64,000 nucleotides of DNA from Aidingimonas lacisalsi (GCF_008079445.1 NZ_VRYH01000003.1:248001-312000); one strand, 5' to 3'. Numbered from the stretch's first letter, positions 42,414-51,072 are shown. Notes: generated by a model not told the origin, from the sequence alone. Numbers and translations are program-made.

Positions 42414-43631
42414 TTACCGACGGACCTTGAAGGTCAAGGGAAGCGATACCGGGCCGGTATTGCCGCTGCGGGGCAGCCATTGGGGCTCGCCGTTCAGACG
42501 AATCTGCGTCATGTGTTGGGCCAGCAGCGGCATGGCAATGCTCATGTCGCTCTTGGCGATGAAGTGGCCCAGACAGTGATGGGTACCGCCGCCAAAGCCG
42601 AAGTGGGGCGGGCGTTCGGCCTCGATATTGAAGCTGGGGTCGGGCATCGCCCGTGGGTCCGTCCCGGCGGCCTGGGAAAACAGGTGAACGGTCGTGCCGG
42701 CGTCGATCTGCAGCCCTTGATACTCGAACGTCTTGATGGCTTCCCGGGTCACCCAGGTCACGGTAGGGTTGGTACGCATGACCTCGGCCACGGCATTGCC
42801 GGCCAGTTCCGGTCGCTCGGCGAGCCGCTCCCACTGGTCGGGATGCTGCATGAACGACTCCATGCCCAGGCCGAGCTGGTTGCGTGTCGTGTCCATGCCG
42901 CCGAAGATCAACAGCACGAGCATGATCCGCAGCTCGTCATGGCTCAAGGCATCGTCATCCCGCTGTGCCAGAACCAGCTTGGACACGAAATCGTCGCCAG
43001 GATTGGCCAGGCGATCGTCGATCAACTGATCCGCATAGTGATACAGGCCTTCCAGCGCCTCCTCGATGCGGGGCAGATCCTGTTTCAGCGTAATGCCCAG
43101 TGCCAGCCCGAGCGTGGCCGACCACTTGGCGATCGTGTGCCACTCGCTCTCGGGCAGCCCCAGCATGATGCAGATGACCCGCGCCGCATACGGCTCGGCG
43201 AATTCGCTCATGAATTCGCACTCGCCCTTCGCCACCATGGCATCGATCAGTTCCTGCGCCAGGGCCTGGAAACGCGGATTCATCTGCTCCAGCACCTTGG
43301 GCGAGAACGCCGGATTCACCAAGCGGCGCAGCCTGGCATGATCCGGGCCCTCCTTGTTGAGCAGCACCTCATTCCACCAGTCGGCGAACTTGCCTTCCGT
43401 CACGCCATTGTGGCGGGGCCAGGCGGCACTGCCTTGCCGCAGCTTGGGGTGACGCAACAGCGTCTTCATCTCTTCATAGCGAAGTACCGCCAGGCCGTAA
43501 TTCGTTCTGGCGAACCAGTTGCGTTCACGGGCGTCATGCACCGCCTGGGAGTGAATGACGAAATCCGGATCGGAGACATTGAAGTATGCACTGTCGAGGG
43601 TGTCTTGCGTTGCCGTGTTCATGTCGGTCAC
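42414..43631 (-). CDS. cytochrome P450 (bacterial class I)
   Basis: Soluble P450 of 405 residues. The heme motif FGFGGGTHHCLGHF carries the proximal ligand Cys353. The oxygen-activating I-helix has GGMDTTRNQ, and the ExxR pair is in AVAEVMRT. It hydroxylates or dealkylates an organic substrate with electrons from a ferredoxin. The neighbours supply reductase and ferredoxin, and glutamylation enzymes flank it. P450s next to glutamine-synthetase-like genes are known from mycobacterial degradation of cyclic amines (morpholine, piperidine, pyrrolidine), which suggests an amine substrate here. That part is inference. Confidence 0.93.
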   Translation of the reverse strand: MTDMNTATQDTLDSAYFNVSDPDFVIHSQAVHDARERNWFARTNYGLAVLRYEEMKTLLRHPKLRQGSAAWPRHNGVTEGKFADWWNEVLLNKEGPDHARLRRLVNPAFSPKVLEQMNPRFQALAQELIDAMVAKGECEFMSEFAEPYAARVICIMLGLPESEWHTIAKWSATLGLALGITLKQDLPRIEEALEGLYHYADQLIDDRLANPGDDFVSKLVLAQRDDDALSHDELRIMLVLLIFGGMDTTRNQLGLGMESFMQHPDQWERLAERPELAGNAVAEVMRTNPTVTWVTREAIKTFEYQGLQIDAGTTVHLFSQAAGTDPRAMPDPSFNIEAERPPHFGFGGGTHHCLGHFIAKSDMSIAMPLLAQHMTQIRLNGEPQWLPRSGNTGPVSLPLTFKVRR

Positions 43632-43655
43632 CTGATGGTTGTTATTGACATTCGT

Positions 43656-44348
43656 CTAGGAGGCGCGGTTTACCCGGTTCAGGTAAGCGCTGAATACCTG
43701 CTTGAAGCGGTGCCGGTTGTCCGCTTCGTTGTCAGCGATTTCCTGTTTGAGTCGTCCGGGGATATCCGGGTGGTCGGCCAGGAACTGCCGGCCGGATGCC
43801 ATCTGCTCCCAGGCCGCCAGCCAGGAATCGAACATGACTGGTGTGATCTCCGGATGAAACTGCACCCCCATCTGCCGCCGGTGGATATACGCTTGATGCG
43901 CCATGGGCGTGCTGGCGAGAAGATGGGCGGCGGGCGGTGCGGTAAACGCATCGAAATGGAAATTCAGCCACGGGCCGCTCGGAAGCAGTGCCGGATCGGT
44001 GGTCTCGACCGGGGTCCAGCCGATTTCCGGCGCGTGATTGCGATAGGTTTCCCCACCGAGCGCGCGAGCCAGCACCTGGCTGCCGAAGCAGATCCCCAAT
44101 ACCGGGTGATTCCGTGCGACCAGGGACGTCAACCAGGCCAGCTCGCCGGACAACCAGGGCAGCGTATGGTCGTAGGGCGATTCAATCGAGCCCATGGCGA
44201 TGACCAGTTGCTCGTCACCCGGGTCGGGCAAGGTGTCATCGACATAGCGAATGTCGATGTCGAGGGCGTGCTCGTCGAGAATCGCCGGCAGGCTGCCGGT
44301 CGTATCCTCTTTGCTGTGTAACAGGACTATCGCAGATGAAATGGTCAT
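43656..44348 (-). CDS. class I glutamine amidotransferase-like hydrolase
   Basis: GATase1-fold protein of 230 residues. The nucleophile cysteine is in LGICFGSQVLARALGG, and the catalytic histidine and glutamate are in VQFHPEIT. In a gamma-glutamylation pathway a hydrolase of this superfamily (PuuD is the model) releases the carboxylic acid product from its gamma-glutamyl conjugate, so this is its likely job here. It lies between the aldehyde dehydrogenase (12 bp before) and the P450 (24 bp after) in one operon. Closer to the GMP-synthase-like stand-alone group than to true PuuD. Confidence 0.82.
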   Translation of the reverse strand: MTISSAIVLLHSKEDTTGSLPAILDEHALDIDIRYVDDTLPDPGDEQLVIAMGSIESPYDHTLPWLSGELAWLTSLVARNHPVLGICFGSQVLARALGGETYRNHAPEIGWTPVETTDPALLPSGPWLNFHFDAFTAPPAAHLLASTPMAHQAYIHRRQMGVQFHPEITPVMFDSWLAAWEQMASGRQFLADHPDIPGRLKQEIADNEADNRHRFKQVFSAYLNRVNRAS

Positions 44349-44360
44349 CAGGACCTCGGC

Positions 44361-45812
44361 TCAGAATTGAATCCACGTGGTCTTGAGTTGCGACATCTTG
44401 TCGAGGGCGTGCAGAGACTTGTCGCGGCCATTGCCGGATTCGCCGAAGCCGCCGAACGGCACCGTGATGTCGCTACCGTCATAGTTGTTGACCCAGACGG
44501 TGCCGGCTTTCAGGTCCCGACTAAGGCGATGCGCCCGTGACAATGACGATGTCCAGACAGCCGCTGCCAGGCCGTAGCGGGTGCCGTTGGCTTCGGCGAG
44601 CGCCTCTTCGTCGCTGTCGAAGCGGGTCACCGCCAGTACCGGACCGAAGATCTCTTCCTGGGCGATCGTCATCCCGCGGCTGACATGGTCGAAGACCGTG
44701 GCCGGCATATAGAAACCCTCCAGCGAATCGAACGACTGCCCCCGGTAGACCAACTCAGCGCCCTGTTCATAGCCGGTATCGATCAGATTCTGGACGCGCG
44801 CGAGATGCTGCCGCTCGATCATGGCGCCCATCGTCGTCGCATCCTCCATCGGGTCGCCGAGCTGCCAACGGTCGACATGGGCCAGGACCCGCTGCATGAA
44901 CTCGTCCGCTATCGAGCGCTGTACCAGCAGGCGAGAGCCGGCACTGCAAACCTGCCCCTGGTTGTAACAGATCCCTTGAGCAACGGCCGCCGCCACCTCA
45001 TCGAGATTCTCGGCATCGTCGAACACGATCTGGGGACTCTTGCCACCACACTCCAGAAAGACGGCTTTCATGTTGGAGTCGGAGGCATAGCGCTGAAACA
45101 GGCGACCGACGGCCCCCGAGCCCGTGAAACTGATGGCATCGACATCAGGATGAAGGCCCAGCGATGCACCGGCGGTTTCGCCGTAACCGGGTACCACATT
45201 CAAGACCCCATCCGGCAGGCCGGCCTCGGTTGCCAGCTCCGCCAGCCGAATGGCCGTCAATGGCGATTGTTCCGCCGGTTTGAGAACGACCGTATTGCCC
45301 ACCGCCAGGGCCGGGGCCAGTTTCCAGCAGGCGATCATCAACGGGAAATTCCACGGTACGACCGCACCGATCACGCCCAGCGGTTCACGACGAATCGTGG
45401 CCAGCACATCCGACGCGGTGGGCGCGATCTGGTCATAACACTTGTCGATGGCCTCGGCGTAAAACCGCACGCACCGGATCGCCAACGGAATGTCGTCCCG
45501 TCGCGCATGAGTGATCGGTTTGCCGGTGTCGCGACTCTCCAGCTGGGCGAGTTCCTCGCGATGGGACTCCATGAGGTCGACCAGGTGTAGCAAGTGCTGT
45601 CGGCGTTCCTGCGGGCTGAGACGCGACCAATCGTGCGCTGCGGCACGTGCGGCACTGACGGCGAGGTCGATGTCGGCCTTGTCACCCGCGGCCACCGTGG
45701 TGAGGAGGGTACCGTCACGTGGCGAGAGGCATTCGAACTGCTCACCCGAGCGCGCTTGGCAAGCGCGACCGTTGATCCATAGATGATTACTTAATGCATT
45801 GTTATTCAACAT
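44361..45812 (-). CDS. aldehyde dehydrogenase, PuuC-like
   Basis: NAD(P)-dependent aldehyde dehydrogenase of 483 residues. It has VPWNFPLMIACWKLAPALAVG, cofactor motif FTGSGAVGR, catalytic glutamate in FLECGGKSP and nucleophile cysteine in CYNQGQVCSAGSRLL. The C-terminal SGNGRDKSLHALDK and QLKTTWIQF are very close to PuuC, which oxidises gamma-glutamyl-aminobutyraldehyde. This is the main reason to read the locus as a gamma-glutamylation pathway. It heads the leftward operon, and a sigma-70-type promoter can be seen at 45886-45914. Confidence 0.92.
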   Translation of the reverse strand: MLNNNALSNHLWINGRACQARSGEQFECLSPRDGTLLTTVAAGDKADIDLAVSAARAAAHDWSRLSPQERRQHLLHLVDLMESHREELAQLESRDTGKPITHARRDDIPLAIRCVRFYAEAIDKCYDQIAPTASDVLATIRREPLGVIGAVVPWNFPLMIACWKLAPALAVGNTVVLKPAEQSPLTAIRLAELATEAGLPDGVLNVVPGYGETAGASLGLHPDVDAISFTGSGAVGRLFQRYASDSNMKAVFLECGGKSPQIVFDDAENLDEVAAAVAQGICYNQGQVCSAGSRLLVQRSIADEFMQRVLAHVDRWQLGDPMEDATTMGAMIERQHLARVQNLIDTGYEQGAELVYRGQSFDSLEGFYMPATVFDHVSRGMTIAQEEIFGPVLAVTRFDSDEEALAEANGTRYGLAAAVWTSSLSRAHRLSRDLKAGTVWVNNYDGSDITVPFGGFGESGNGRDKSLHALDKMSQLKTTWIQF

Positions 45813-45885
45813 TTTTTCATTCCTGGCGGTGATTGTCCTTGTGATTCAGGAAAGATCGATCCGGGGCTGGTGGATCTGTCAATGA

Positions 45886-45914
45886 ACCATATGAGGTAAA
45901 ACATTCTATGTCAA
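45886..45914 (-). promoter_or_regulatory. predicted sigma-70 promoter of the aldehyde dehydrogenase operon
   Basis: Minus strand TTGACA (45914-45909), spacer of 17 bases, then TATGGT (45891-45886). The start would lie near 45879, leaving a leader of about 67 bases. Confidence 0.5.
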
Positions 45915-46066
45915 ATGTATAAATTTGTTGTTCAAATATAGAAATAAAATGCTGATTTTTAATGATTATATTGATTTCATTTCGGACAGGGTGAAATTTA
46001 GTCCGTCATTTTTATCGCGGTCGGCGGGGTATTCTGGCGGCTTCAAGGATATTTTTTGGCCAATGT

Positions 46067-46095
46067 TTGACAGTAAAAATATGGTGGCATATGTT
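46067..46095 (+). promoter_or_regulatory. predicted sigma-70 promoter of the ferredoxin operon
   Basis: TTGACA (46067-46072), spacer of 17 bases, then TATGTT (46090-46095). The expected start near 46102 leaves a leader of about 70 bases before the ferredoxin ATG. Confidence 0.55.
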
Positions 46096-46172
46096 TCATT
46101 CGACGCCGGGCCCTAAGGTGCCCTGACACACGCCAGGCCCGGCCCATGACCCAAGCCTTGAGGAGAATGGCT

Positions 46173-46364
46173 ATGAAAGTCTGTGTGGACAGAGGCAAGT
46201 GCCAGGATCACGGGCAGTGCGTCATTGCGGCGCCCGAGATCTTTCGCTTCGACGAAAACGGCTCTCTTCAGTACGAAGCCTATCCCGACGACAGCTTGCG
46301 GGATATCGCGGAAGAAGCGGCGGATGTGTGTCCCGAGCAGGCGATCACGATCGTCGAGTCATGA
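46173..46364 (+). CDS. CxxHxxC-type [3Fe-4S] ferredoxin
   Basis: Small acidic ferredoxin of 63 residues. The ligands are Cys10, Cys16 and Cys53 in the pattern CQDHGQC ... CP, with histidine (His13) where a 4Fe ferredoxin would have the second cysteine. This CxxHxxC form occurs in P450-associated ferredoxins of actinobacteria and some proteobacteria and usually holds a 3Fe-4S or easily degraded 4Fe-4S cluster. The ATG at 46173 follows GAGGAG. It is the likely electron carrier between the reductase and the P450 encoded on the opposite strand. Confidence 0.92.
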   Translation: MKVCVDRGKCQDHGQCVIAAPEIFRFDENGSLQYEAYPDDSLRDIAEEAADVCPEQAITIVES

Positions 46365-46420
46365 CGTGACATCCCCATACTGCCGGCACAACAACGATCA
46401 ACAACAACCGCAGGTGTGAC

Positions 46421-46579
46421 ATGAATACCAACCTAGATGACAAGACCCAACAAGACCTGATGAACCGCATTTCCCGCATCGAAGGCGGGGAGCGACCTGA
46501 AGAAATGGAAACGGGCGACTGGCTCATGCCGATCGGCGCCTGCGTGCTGATCACGGTCCTGTTGCTGCTGAGTCTGTAA
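46421..46579 (+). CDS. small single-pass membrane protein next to the NCS1 permease
   Basis: A 52-codon gene with ATG at 46421 behind AGGTG (six-base spacing), ending in TAA at 46577-46579. The N-terminal 34 residues are polar and acidic (DDKTQQDLMNRISRIEG and ERPEEMETGDW). The last 18 residues form one hydrophobic helix (LMPIGACVLITVLLLLSL). It lies between the ferredoxin and permease genes, 48 bp before the latter. Small subunits of this kind accompany some secondary transporters, so it may be a permease accessory; no family name is recognised. Confidence 0.7.
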   Translation: MNTNLDDKTQQDLMNRISRIEGGERPEEMETGDWLMPIGACVLITVLLLLSL

Positions 46580-46627
46580 CCCCCACTCCGGACCTTTTCC
46601 ACAACAACAAACGTTTAGAGGTCAACA

Positions 46628-48040
46628 ATGAATACCAGTACCAAGTCCCAACCCTCCCAGGACGAGGCGGCGTCCCACTTCGGAATATTGCCGGCCATGT
46701 CTAATGAACGCCCCTTTGGATTGACGGACTACGTCATGATGATGGTGGGGTTCGGTATTGCTGCCTGGAGCTTCCTGATCGGCGGCTATACCGGCAGTGT
46801 CCTGCCGGCCAGCCAGGCGATTCCCGTCATTCTCTTCGGTAACGCGATGCCGGTACTGCTGCTGCTCGGGCTGGCGAAGTTCTTCTGCCGCTATGGCGTG
46901 GATACCTTCATCGGTGCGCGTGCCGTTCTCGGCTGGTTCGGCAGTAAAGTGTTCCTGGTGGTCTTTGCGATCATCAATCTCGGCTGGATGACGATGGCGT
47001 CGTTCATGCTCGGCGAATCCTTCACGACCCTGTTTGCCGAGTTCAACATGCCGGGCTGGATGACCGACCGTTCGATCGGCGCGCCCGTGTTCGCGATCGG
47101 CGCCTTCCTGGTCGCCTGGTTGATCGCCTACAAGGGCCCCATCGCCATCAAGCTGTTCAATCGCGTCGGTGTACCGACCATCTTTGCGATCATCGCCGGA
47201 CTGATCTTCTACATCCTGTGGGTCGAAGGGCTGGACAAGGCCTTCAGCGCCGCGCCGGCCGCGCCCTATGATGACCCTCGCCGCGGTTTGATGTCGGCCA
47301 TCGAGTGGAACGTCGGCCTGGGCTTCTCCTGGGCAGCCTATTTCGGCCAATGGTGCCGGCTCGCCAAGACCGAGAAGACCGCCGTCTGGGGCAGTTTCAT
47401 CGGCTGGGGCGTCCTGCTCAACATCGCGGCCATCCTGGGGGCGCTCACCGCGCTGCTGGTCGGCGTATATGACCCGGCGAAGTGGATGATCTCGGCCGGC
47501 GGTCCCGTCTTCGGTGTACTGGGGCTGATCCTGCTCATCCTGGCCAACCTGACGTCAGCCACGATCCTGGTCTACTCGCAGGGCATCAGCATGAAAACGA
47601 TGTTCCCGCAGTGGCCATGGGCGAGGTCAATCGCCACGACACTGCCCGCCATGCTGCTGATGCTCACGCCGGCCTTCTACGACGGCTACACCACCTTCCT
47701 CTCGTACATCTCGTTCATCATGGCCGCGATTGGTGCCGTGATGGTGGTCGAACTCGTCATCATTCGGCGCTACAAGGTCGACATGATCGGCATGTACGAC
47801 CGCTCATCCTCCGTCTACGGCTATCAGAACGGCATCAATTACGCAGCGTACGCGGCGATCATCCTCGGCGGTCTCTTCTACTTCTGGACCTACGACCCCG
47901 TCGCCGACGCCCCGGGCCCGCTGTTCCTCTATGTCAGTGCCGGGCTGCCCACCTTCTTCATGACCGCTCTGTTCTACTGGGCCGTACGGCTCTGGCAGAT
48001 CGGCAGCAAGAAGCAGCTTGGCGCATCCGAAGCGTCATAA
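46628..48040 (+). CDS. NCS1-family cytosine/purine/hydantoin-type permease
   Basis: Integral membrane symporter of 470 residues with about twelve helices. Family signatures are the N-terminal ERPFGLTDYVMMMVGFGIAAWSF, PVILFGNAMPVLLLLGLAKFFC, ARAVLGWFGS, GLGFSWAAYFGQWCRL and TSATILVYSQGISM. NCS1 members import nucleobases, hydantoins, allantoin or related nitrogen compounds. In this operon it probably brings in the amine substrate. An AGAGG ribosome-binding site precedes the ATG. Confidence 0.9.
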   Translation: MNTSTKSQPSQDEAASHFGILPAMSNERPFGLTDYVMMMVGFGIAAWSFLIGGYTGSVLPASQAIPVILFGNAMPVLLLLGLAKFFCRYGVDTFIGARAVLGWFGSKVFLVVFAIINLGWMTMASFMLGESFTTLFAEFNMPGWMTDRSIGAPVFAIGAFLVAWLIAYKGPIAIKLFNRVGVPTIFAIIAGLIFYILWVEGLDKAFSAAPAAPYDDPRRGLMSAIEWNVGLGFSWAAYFGQWCRLAKTEKTAVWGSFIGWGVLLNIAAILGALTALLVGVYDPAKWMISAGGPVFGVLGLILLILANLTSATILVYSQGISMKTMFPQWPWARSIATTLPAMLLMLTPAFYDGYTTFLSYISFIMAAIGAVMVVELVIIRRYKVDMIGMYDRSSSVYGYQNGINYAAYAAIILGGLFYFWTYDPVADAPGPLFLYVSAGLPTFFMTALFYWAVRLWQIGSKKQLGASEAS

Positions 48041-48067
48041 CACCAACAACAGCATAGGAAGTTGCAA

Positions 48068-49444
48068 ATGACCGCCCTGAATTCACATATCGAAAAGAAC
48101 ATGGATGACGTGAAGATCCAGGAGATCCGTGCACGCATCCAGGAAGCCGGCGTCAAGTACATCTATTACCAGGTCGTCACCCTGGGGGGGAAGCTGCTTG
48201 CCAAGGTCGTACCGGCGACCCAGTTGGAGAGGAATCTGGCGAAGGGCATTCAGTTCCACCGTACCGCCATCAGCGACATGCAGTGCAACCGTTACGGTGA
48301 GCTGCTGGGCGGGGGGACCCAGGCTGCCGAATTCACCGCCTTGCCGGATCTGGATACGTTCCGGGTCCTGCCCTGGGATCGCTCCGTGGGGGCGTTCCTG
48401 TGCCGGGTCTACGAGCCCGGCCATCGCCTCGAGGTCGGCGGGCAACCCCTGCCGACCGACCCGCGCGGGCTATTGATCCGTGCCCATGAAGGTTTCATGG
48501 AGCGCCAGGGCATGCAGCTCAAGTCCGGATGCGAACCGGAAATGTCCTGGCTGGGCGATTCCATGAAGATCCATCCGCGCCCGGATGCCAGCCCGGCGTA
48601 TCAGCTCAGCAACCTGGAACTCATGCGTCCCATCTATCAGAAGGTCATCGACTATGCGACCGAGATGGGCTTCGACATGATCGAAGGGGACTACGAGGAC
48701 CCCTATCAACTCGAACTCAACTGGATGTTCGATACCTGCGAACTGACCGCGGACCGTCTGGTTCTGTACCGCCAGATCTGCCGCCAGGTCGCCAAGGAGT
48801 TCGGGGTCACGGCCAGCTTCATGCCCAAACCCTATACCGGCGGCATGGGCAACGGCTGTCACCACAACCTCAGCCTGTGGCGGGGGGAGACCAATGCCTT
48901 CCAGGAAGAGGGGCGCACCGAGCTGCATCTGAGCGATGTCGCCCGCTACTCGCTGGGCGGCATGCTGAAACACACCCCGGCATCCATGCTGATCATGGCC
49001 TCGACCGTCAACTCCTACAAGCGCTTCTGGGATGTCGGCCAGTTCGCGCCCGCCCAGGTCAACTGGGGAATGGACAACAAGACCTGCAGCGTCAGGCTCT
49101 CGGCGGTCGGCCGTCTGGAATACAAGATGCCCGACGCCAGCGTGAACCCGTACCTGTCGCATACCGCGCTGTTGGCGGCGATCGAGCATGGGTTGGAAAA
49201 TCAGCTCGATCCCGGCCAGAGCAGCGATGACAGCAGCTATGGGCGCGATATCGACGCCAACGTCCGTATCCCGCTCACGCTCGGCGAGGCGGTCGAGGCA
49301 TTCGACAAGGACCCGGTCATCAAGGGCGCGTTCCCGGGGCCCCTGGCGACGCTCTATGCCGAACTGAAACACGATGAATGGGCGCGTTACTGCGCCGCCG
49401 TCACCGAGTGGGAACTCGACATGTACAAGGAGTACCTGCCATGA
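48068..49444 (+). CDS. glutamine-synthetase-like gamma-glutamyl-amine ligase
   Basis: GS-fold ligase of 458 residues. Metal-binding glutamates are in CEPEMSW and EGDYEDPYQLELNW, and MPKPYTGGMGNGCHHNLSLW replaces the usual GxGxHxHxS-type loop but keeps the histidine. It lacks an adenylylation-site tyrosine context typical of GlnA. Stand-alone GS-like enzymes (PuuA, GlnA2-4) attach glutamate through its gamma-carboxyl to an amine. With the PuuC-like dehydrogenase and amidotransferase this suggests glutamylation of an imported amine. The ATG at 48068 follows GGAAG, and the stop overlaps the next start as ATGA. Confidence 0.9.
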   Translation: MTALNSHIEKNMDDVKIQEIRARIQEAGVKYIYYQVVTLGGKLLAKVVPATQLERNLAKGIQFHRTAISDMQCNRYGELLGGGTQAAEFTALPDLDTFRVLPWDRSVGAFLCRVYEPGHRLEVGGQPLPTDPRGLLIRAHEGFMERQGMQLKSGCEPEMSWLGDSMKIHPRPDASPAYQLSNLELMRPIYQKVIDYATEMGFDMIEGDYEDPYQLELNWMFDTCELTADRLVLYRQICRQVAKEFGVTASFMPKPYTGGMGNGCHHNLSLWRGETNAFQEEGRTELHLSDVARYSLGGMLKHTPASMLIMASTVNSYKRFWDVGQFAPAQVNWGMDNKTCSVRLSAVGRLEYKMPDASVNPYLSHTALLAAIEHGLENQLDPGQSSDDSSYGRDIDANVRIPLTLGEAVEAFDKDPVIKGAFPGPLATLYAELKHDEWARYCAAVTEWELDMYKEYLP

Positions 49445-50157
49445 CAGCGTCTCGCACGCTTAGGGTCATCTGTGCGGACCTGCCCGCGCCACCGCTGTTC
49501 GAACGCGATGAGCGGGGAGAGCGACACGGCTACGAAGCCGATGTCGCCCGCCTGATCGCCGAGCAACTGGGTCGGCGGGTCGAATGGGTCTACCGGCAAT
49601 GGAGCGATTTCTATCCGGCACTCGACGCGGGGGAGGGCGACCTCCTCCTGTGCGGCCAGGGTATCTCCGACTACCGGAAAACCCTGGGCGATTTCACCCG
49701 GCCCTACGCCATCTTCGACGAGTCGGTGATGGTCAGGTCGGGTAGCGGCATCACATCACCGCAGCATCTGGAAGGGTTGCGTGTCGGCGCGATCGCCAAC
49801 AGCCTGAACATGACGCTGACCGAGACTTTCACCGGCGTGGTACCGGTGCCTTTCGACGGGGCCAGTGACGACGTCTTCGGTGACATGGTCGCCGCCTTGC
49901 GTTCAGGCGATATCGACGCCCTGGTGGATGACGATGTCGCGCTCGTGCCACTGGAAGCCGATGACTTGACGATTGCTTTCACCGTACCGACGCGCAATGC
50001 CTGGGGCGCGGTGGTGGCGAAGCGCCAGCCCGACTGGCTGGCCAGCGTCAACCGGGCGCTCGACGAGATCATCGCCAATGGCGCCCTGAAATCGACCTGG
50101 GAGCGATGGATGCCGACGCTCGACTACCCGTTTGAAGCCGGGCAACCGGTTCAGTGA
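49441..50157 (+). CDS. solute-binding-protein-fold protein without signal peptide (SBP_bac_3)
   Basis: Protein of 238 residues with the two-lobe binding fold of polar amino-acid ABC transporters: LRVICADLPAPPLFERDERGERHGYEADVARLIAEQLG, DLLLCGQGISDYRKTLGDFTRPY and SPQHLEGLRVGAIAN. The sequence begins directly with the mature-type strand, so no signal peptide is encoded, and no partner permease or ATPase lies nearby. It overlaps the ligase stop by four bases, so it is translationally coupled. It may be a cytoplasmic ligand-binding or scaffold protein, or a binding domain now working as an enzyme (as in cyclohexadienyl dehydratase); which is unknown. Confidence 0.8.
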   Translation: MTASRTLRVICADLPAPPLFERDERGERHGYEADVARLIAEQLGRRVEWVYRQWSDFYPALDAGEGDLLLCGQGISDYRKTLGDFTRPYAIFDESVMVRSGSGITSPQHLEGLRVGAIANSLNMTLTETFTGVVPVPFDGASDDVFGDMVAALRSGDIDALVDDDVALVPLEADDLTIAFTVPTRNAWGAVVAKRQPDWLASVNRALDEIIANGALKSTWERWMPTLDYPFEAGQPVQ

Positions 50158-50181
50158 ACAGCCATTGACCTGTCGGGCATT

Positions 50182-50215
50182 CCGGCAATGTACGCGTCAC
50201 CGTGTATGTTGCCGG
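50182..50215 (+). terminator. hairpin at the end of the ferredoxin-ligase operon
   Basis: A 15-bp RNA stem with three G-U pairs (arms 50182-50196 and 50201-50215) and a four-base loop begins 25 bp after the operon's last stop. The T content after it is moderate (GATTTCGGTG). Confidence 0.6.
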
Positions 50216-50301
50216 GATTTCGGTGTTTACGGGGCTGATGACGGTCGTGACATGGTGTATTTTCAAGCGTAGTCACATGGAATTTATTGCAGGGATGTCG
50301 G

Positions 50302-51072
50302 ATGAATCACCTATCTTCCCAACAGGATGTCCCGTTTTTCCGCATTCCCTCCGCGGGTAAGACCGAAGAGGTCGTGCGCCGCCTCATTGAAGCCATCGAT
50401 CTGGGTATCTTCAGTGAGGAGGATCAACTGCCCAGTGAAGCCGACCTGGCCTCCCAGTTCGGTGTCGCGACGGTCACGGTCCGGGAAGCGCTGTCGCTGC
50501 TGCGGGAACAGGGCTTCGTCGAGACCCGCCGGGGACGAAAAGGCGGCAGTTTCGTCACAGCCAACTTTACTATCGCCCATGCCAGGCTGCTGGAAGAGTT
50601 TCGCCGCTACAGTGTCTTCGACCTGCGGGATTACGGCGATGAGCGGTCGGCTATCAGTGGCCATGCCGCCCGACTGGCGGCCGAACGCGCCACCGCCGAT
50701 GATATCGAACAGATCGCCAAGAAGATCCGCATCATGGAAAAAGCGACGGGGCGCTCCGAACAGCGCCGTGCCGACATGCGTTTCCACGTCAATGTCGCCA
50801 TGGTGTCCCAGTCGGTTCGGCTGACGCAGGCCGAGATGCAGCTCCAGTCGGAACTCGGCATGTTCCTGTGGATCGACCCGCTGGACGCCGCTGCGCTCAA
50901 CGCTTACGTGGACAGGCTCAAAACGATCCAGGACGCGATCGCCAGGGGCGACGGCGCACTGTCCAGTGCACTATCGATCGACCTGAGCAAGAAAAACATG
51001 GAGCGCGTGATCGACGCGCGTCTGAGGTTGGAAGCCACCAACGATGTCACCGGCACGGGAGACGATCAATGA
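50302..51072 (+). CDS. GntR-family transcriptional regulator (FadR/FCD type)
   Basis: Protein of 256 residues. The N-terminal winged helix is EEVVRRLIEAIDLGIFSEEDQLPSEADLASQFGVATVTVREALSLLREQGFVETRRGRKGGSFV by composition. The C-terminal helical domain has the FCD-like metal-ligand pattern (DYGDERSAISGHAARLAAERA, then RRADMRFHVNVAMVSQS). It lies just behind the glutamylation operon and probably controls it. Its last four bases overlap the start of a Cache-domain protein gene. Confidence 0.9.
   Translation: MNHLSSQQDVPFFRIPSAGKTEEVVRRLIEAIDLGIFSEEDQLPSEADLASQFGVATVTVREALSLLREQGFVETRRGRKGGSFVTANFTIAHARLLEEFRRYSVFDLRDYGDERSAISGHAARLAAERATADDIEQIAKKIRIMEKATGRSEQRRADMRFHVNVAMVSQSVRLTQAEMQLQSELGMFLWIDPLDAAALNAYVDRLKTIQDAIARGDGALSSALSIDLSKKNMERVIDARLRLEATNDVTGTGDDQ

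Larger units (their letters stand above)
45813..46172. promoter_or_regulatory. AT-rich divergent control region of the P450/glutamylation locus
   Basis: A 360-bp region between the two operons, unusually AT-rich at 45895-46110 compared with its flanks. It contains promoters on both strands (separate entries). An imperfect palindrome around ACATTCTATGT (45901-45911) is a possible GntR site. No gene is seen. Confidence 0.6.

Noticed and set aside
42306-44321. A 671-codon plus-strand open frame over the P450 region
   Set aside because: Antisense to the reductase start, the P450 and the amidotransferase, all of which have catalytic motifs; GC-rich codon bias leaves the opposite strand open.
45925-46116. 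A short open frame in the divergent control region
   Set aside because: It overlaps the predicted ferredoxin-operon promoter, has no ribosome-binding site and a composition that reflects only local AT richness.
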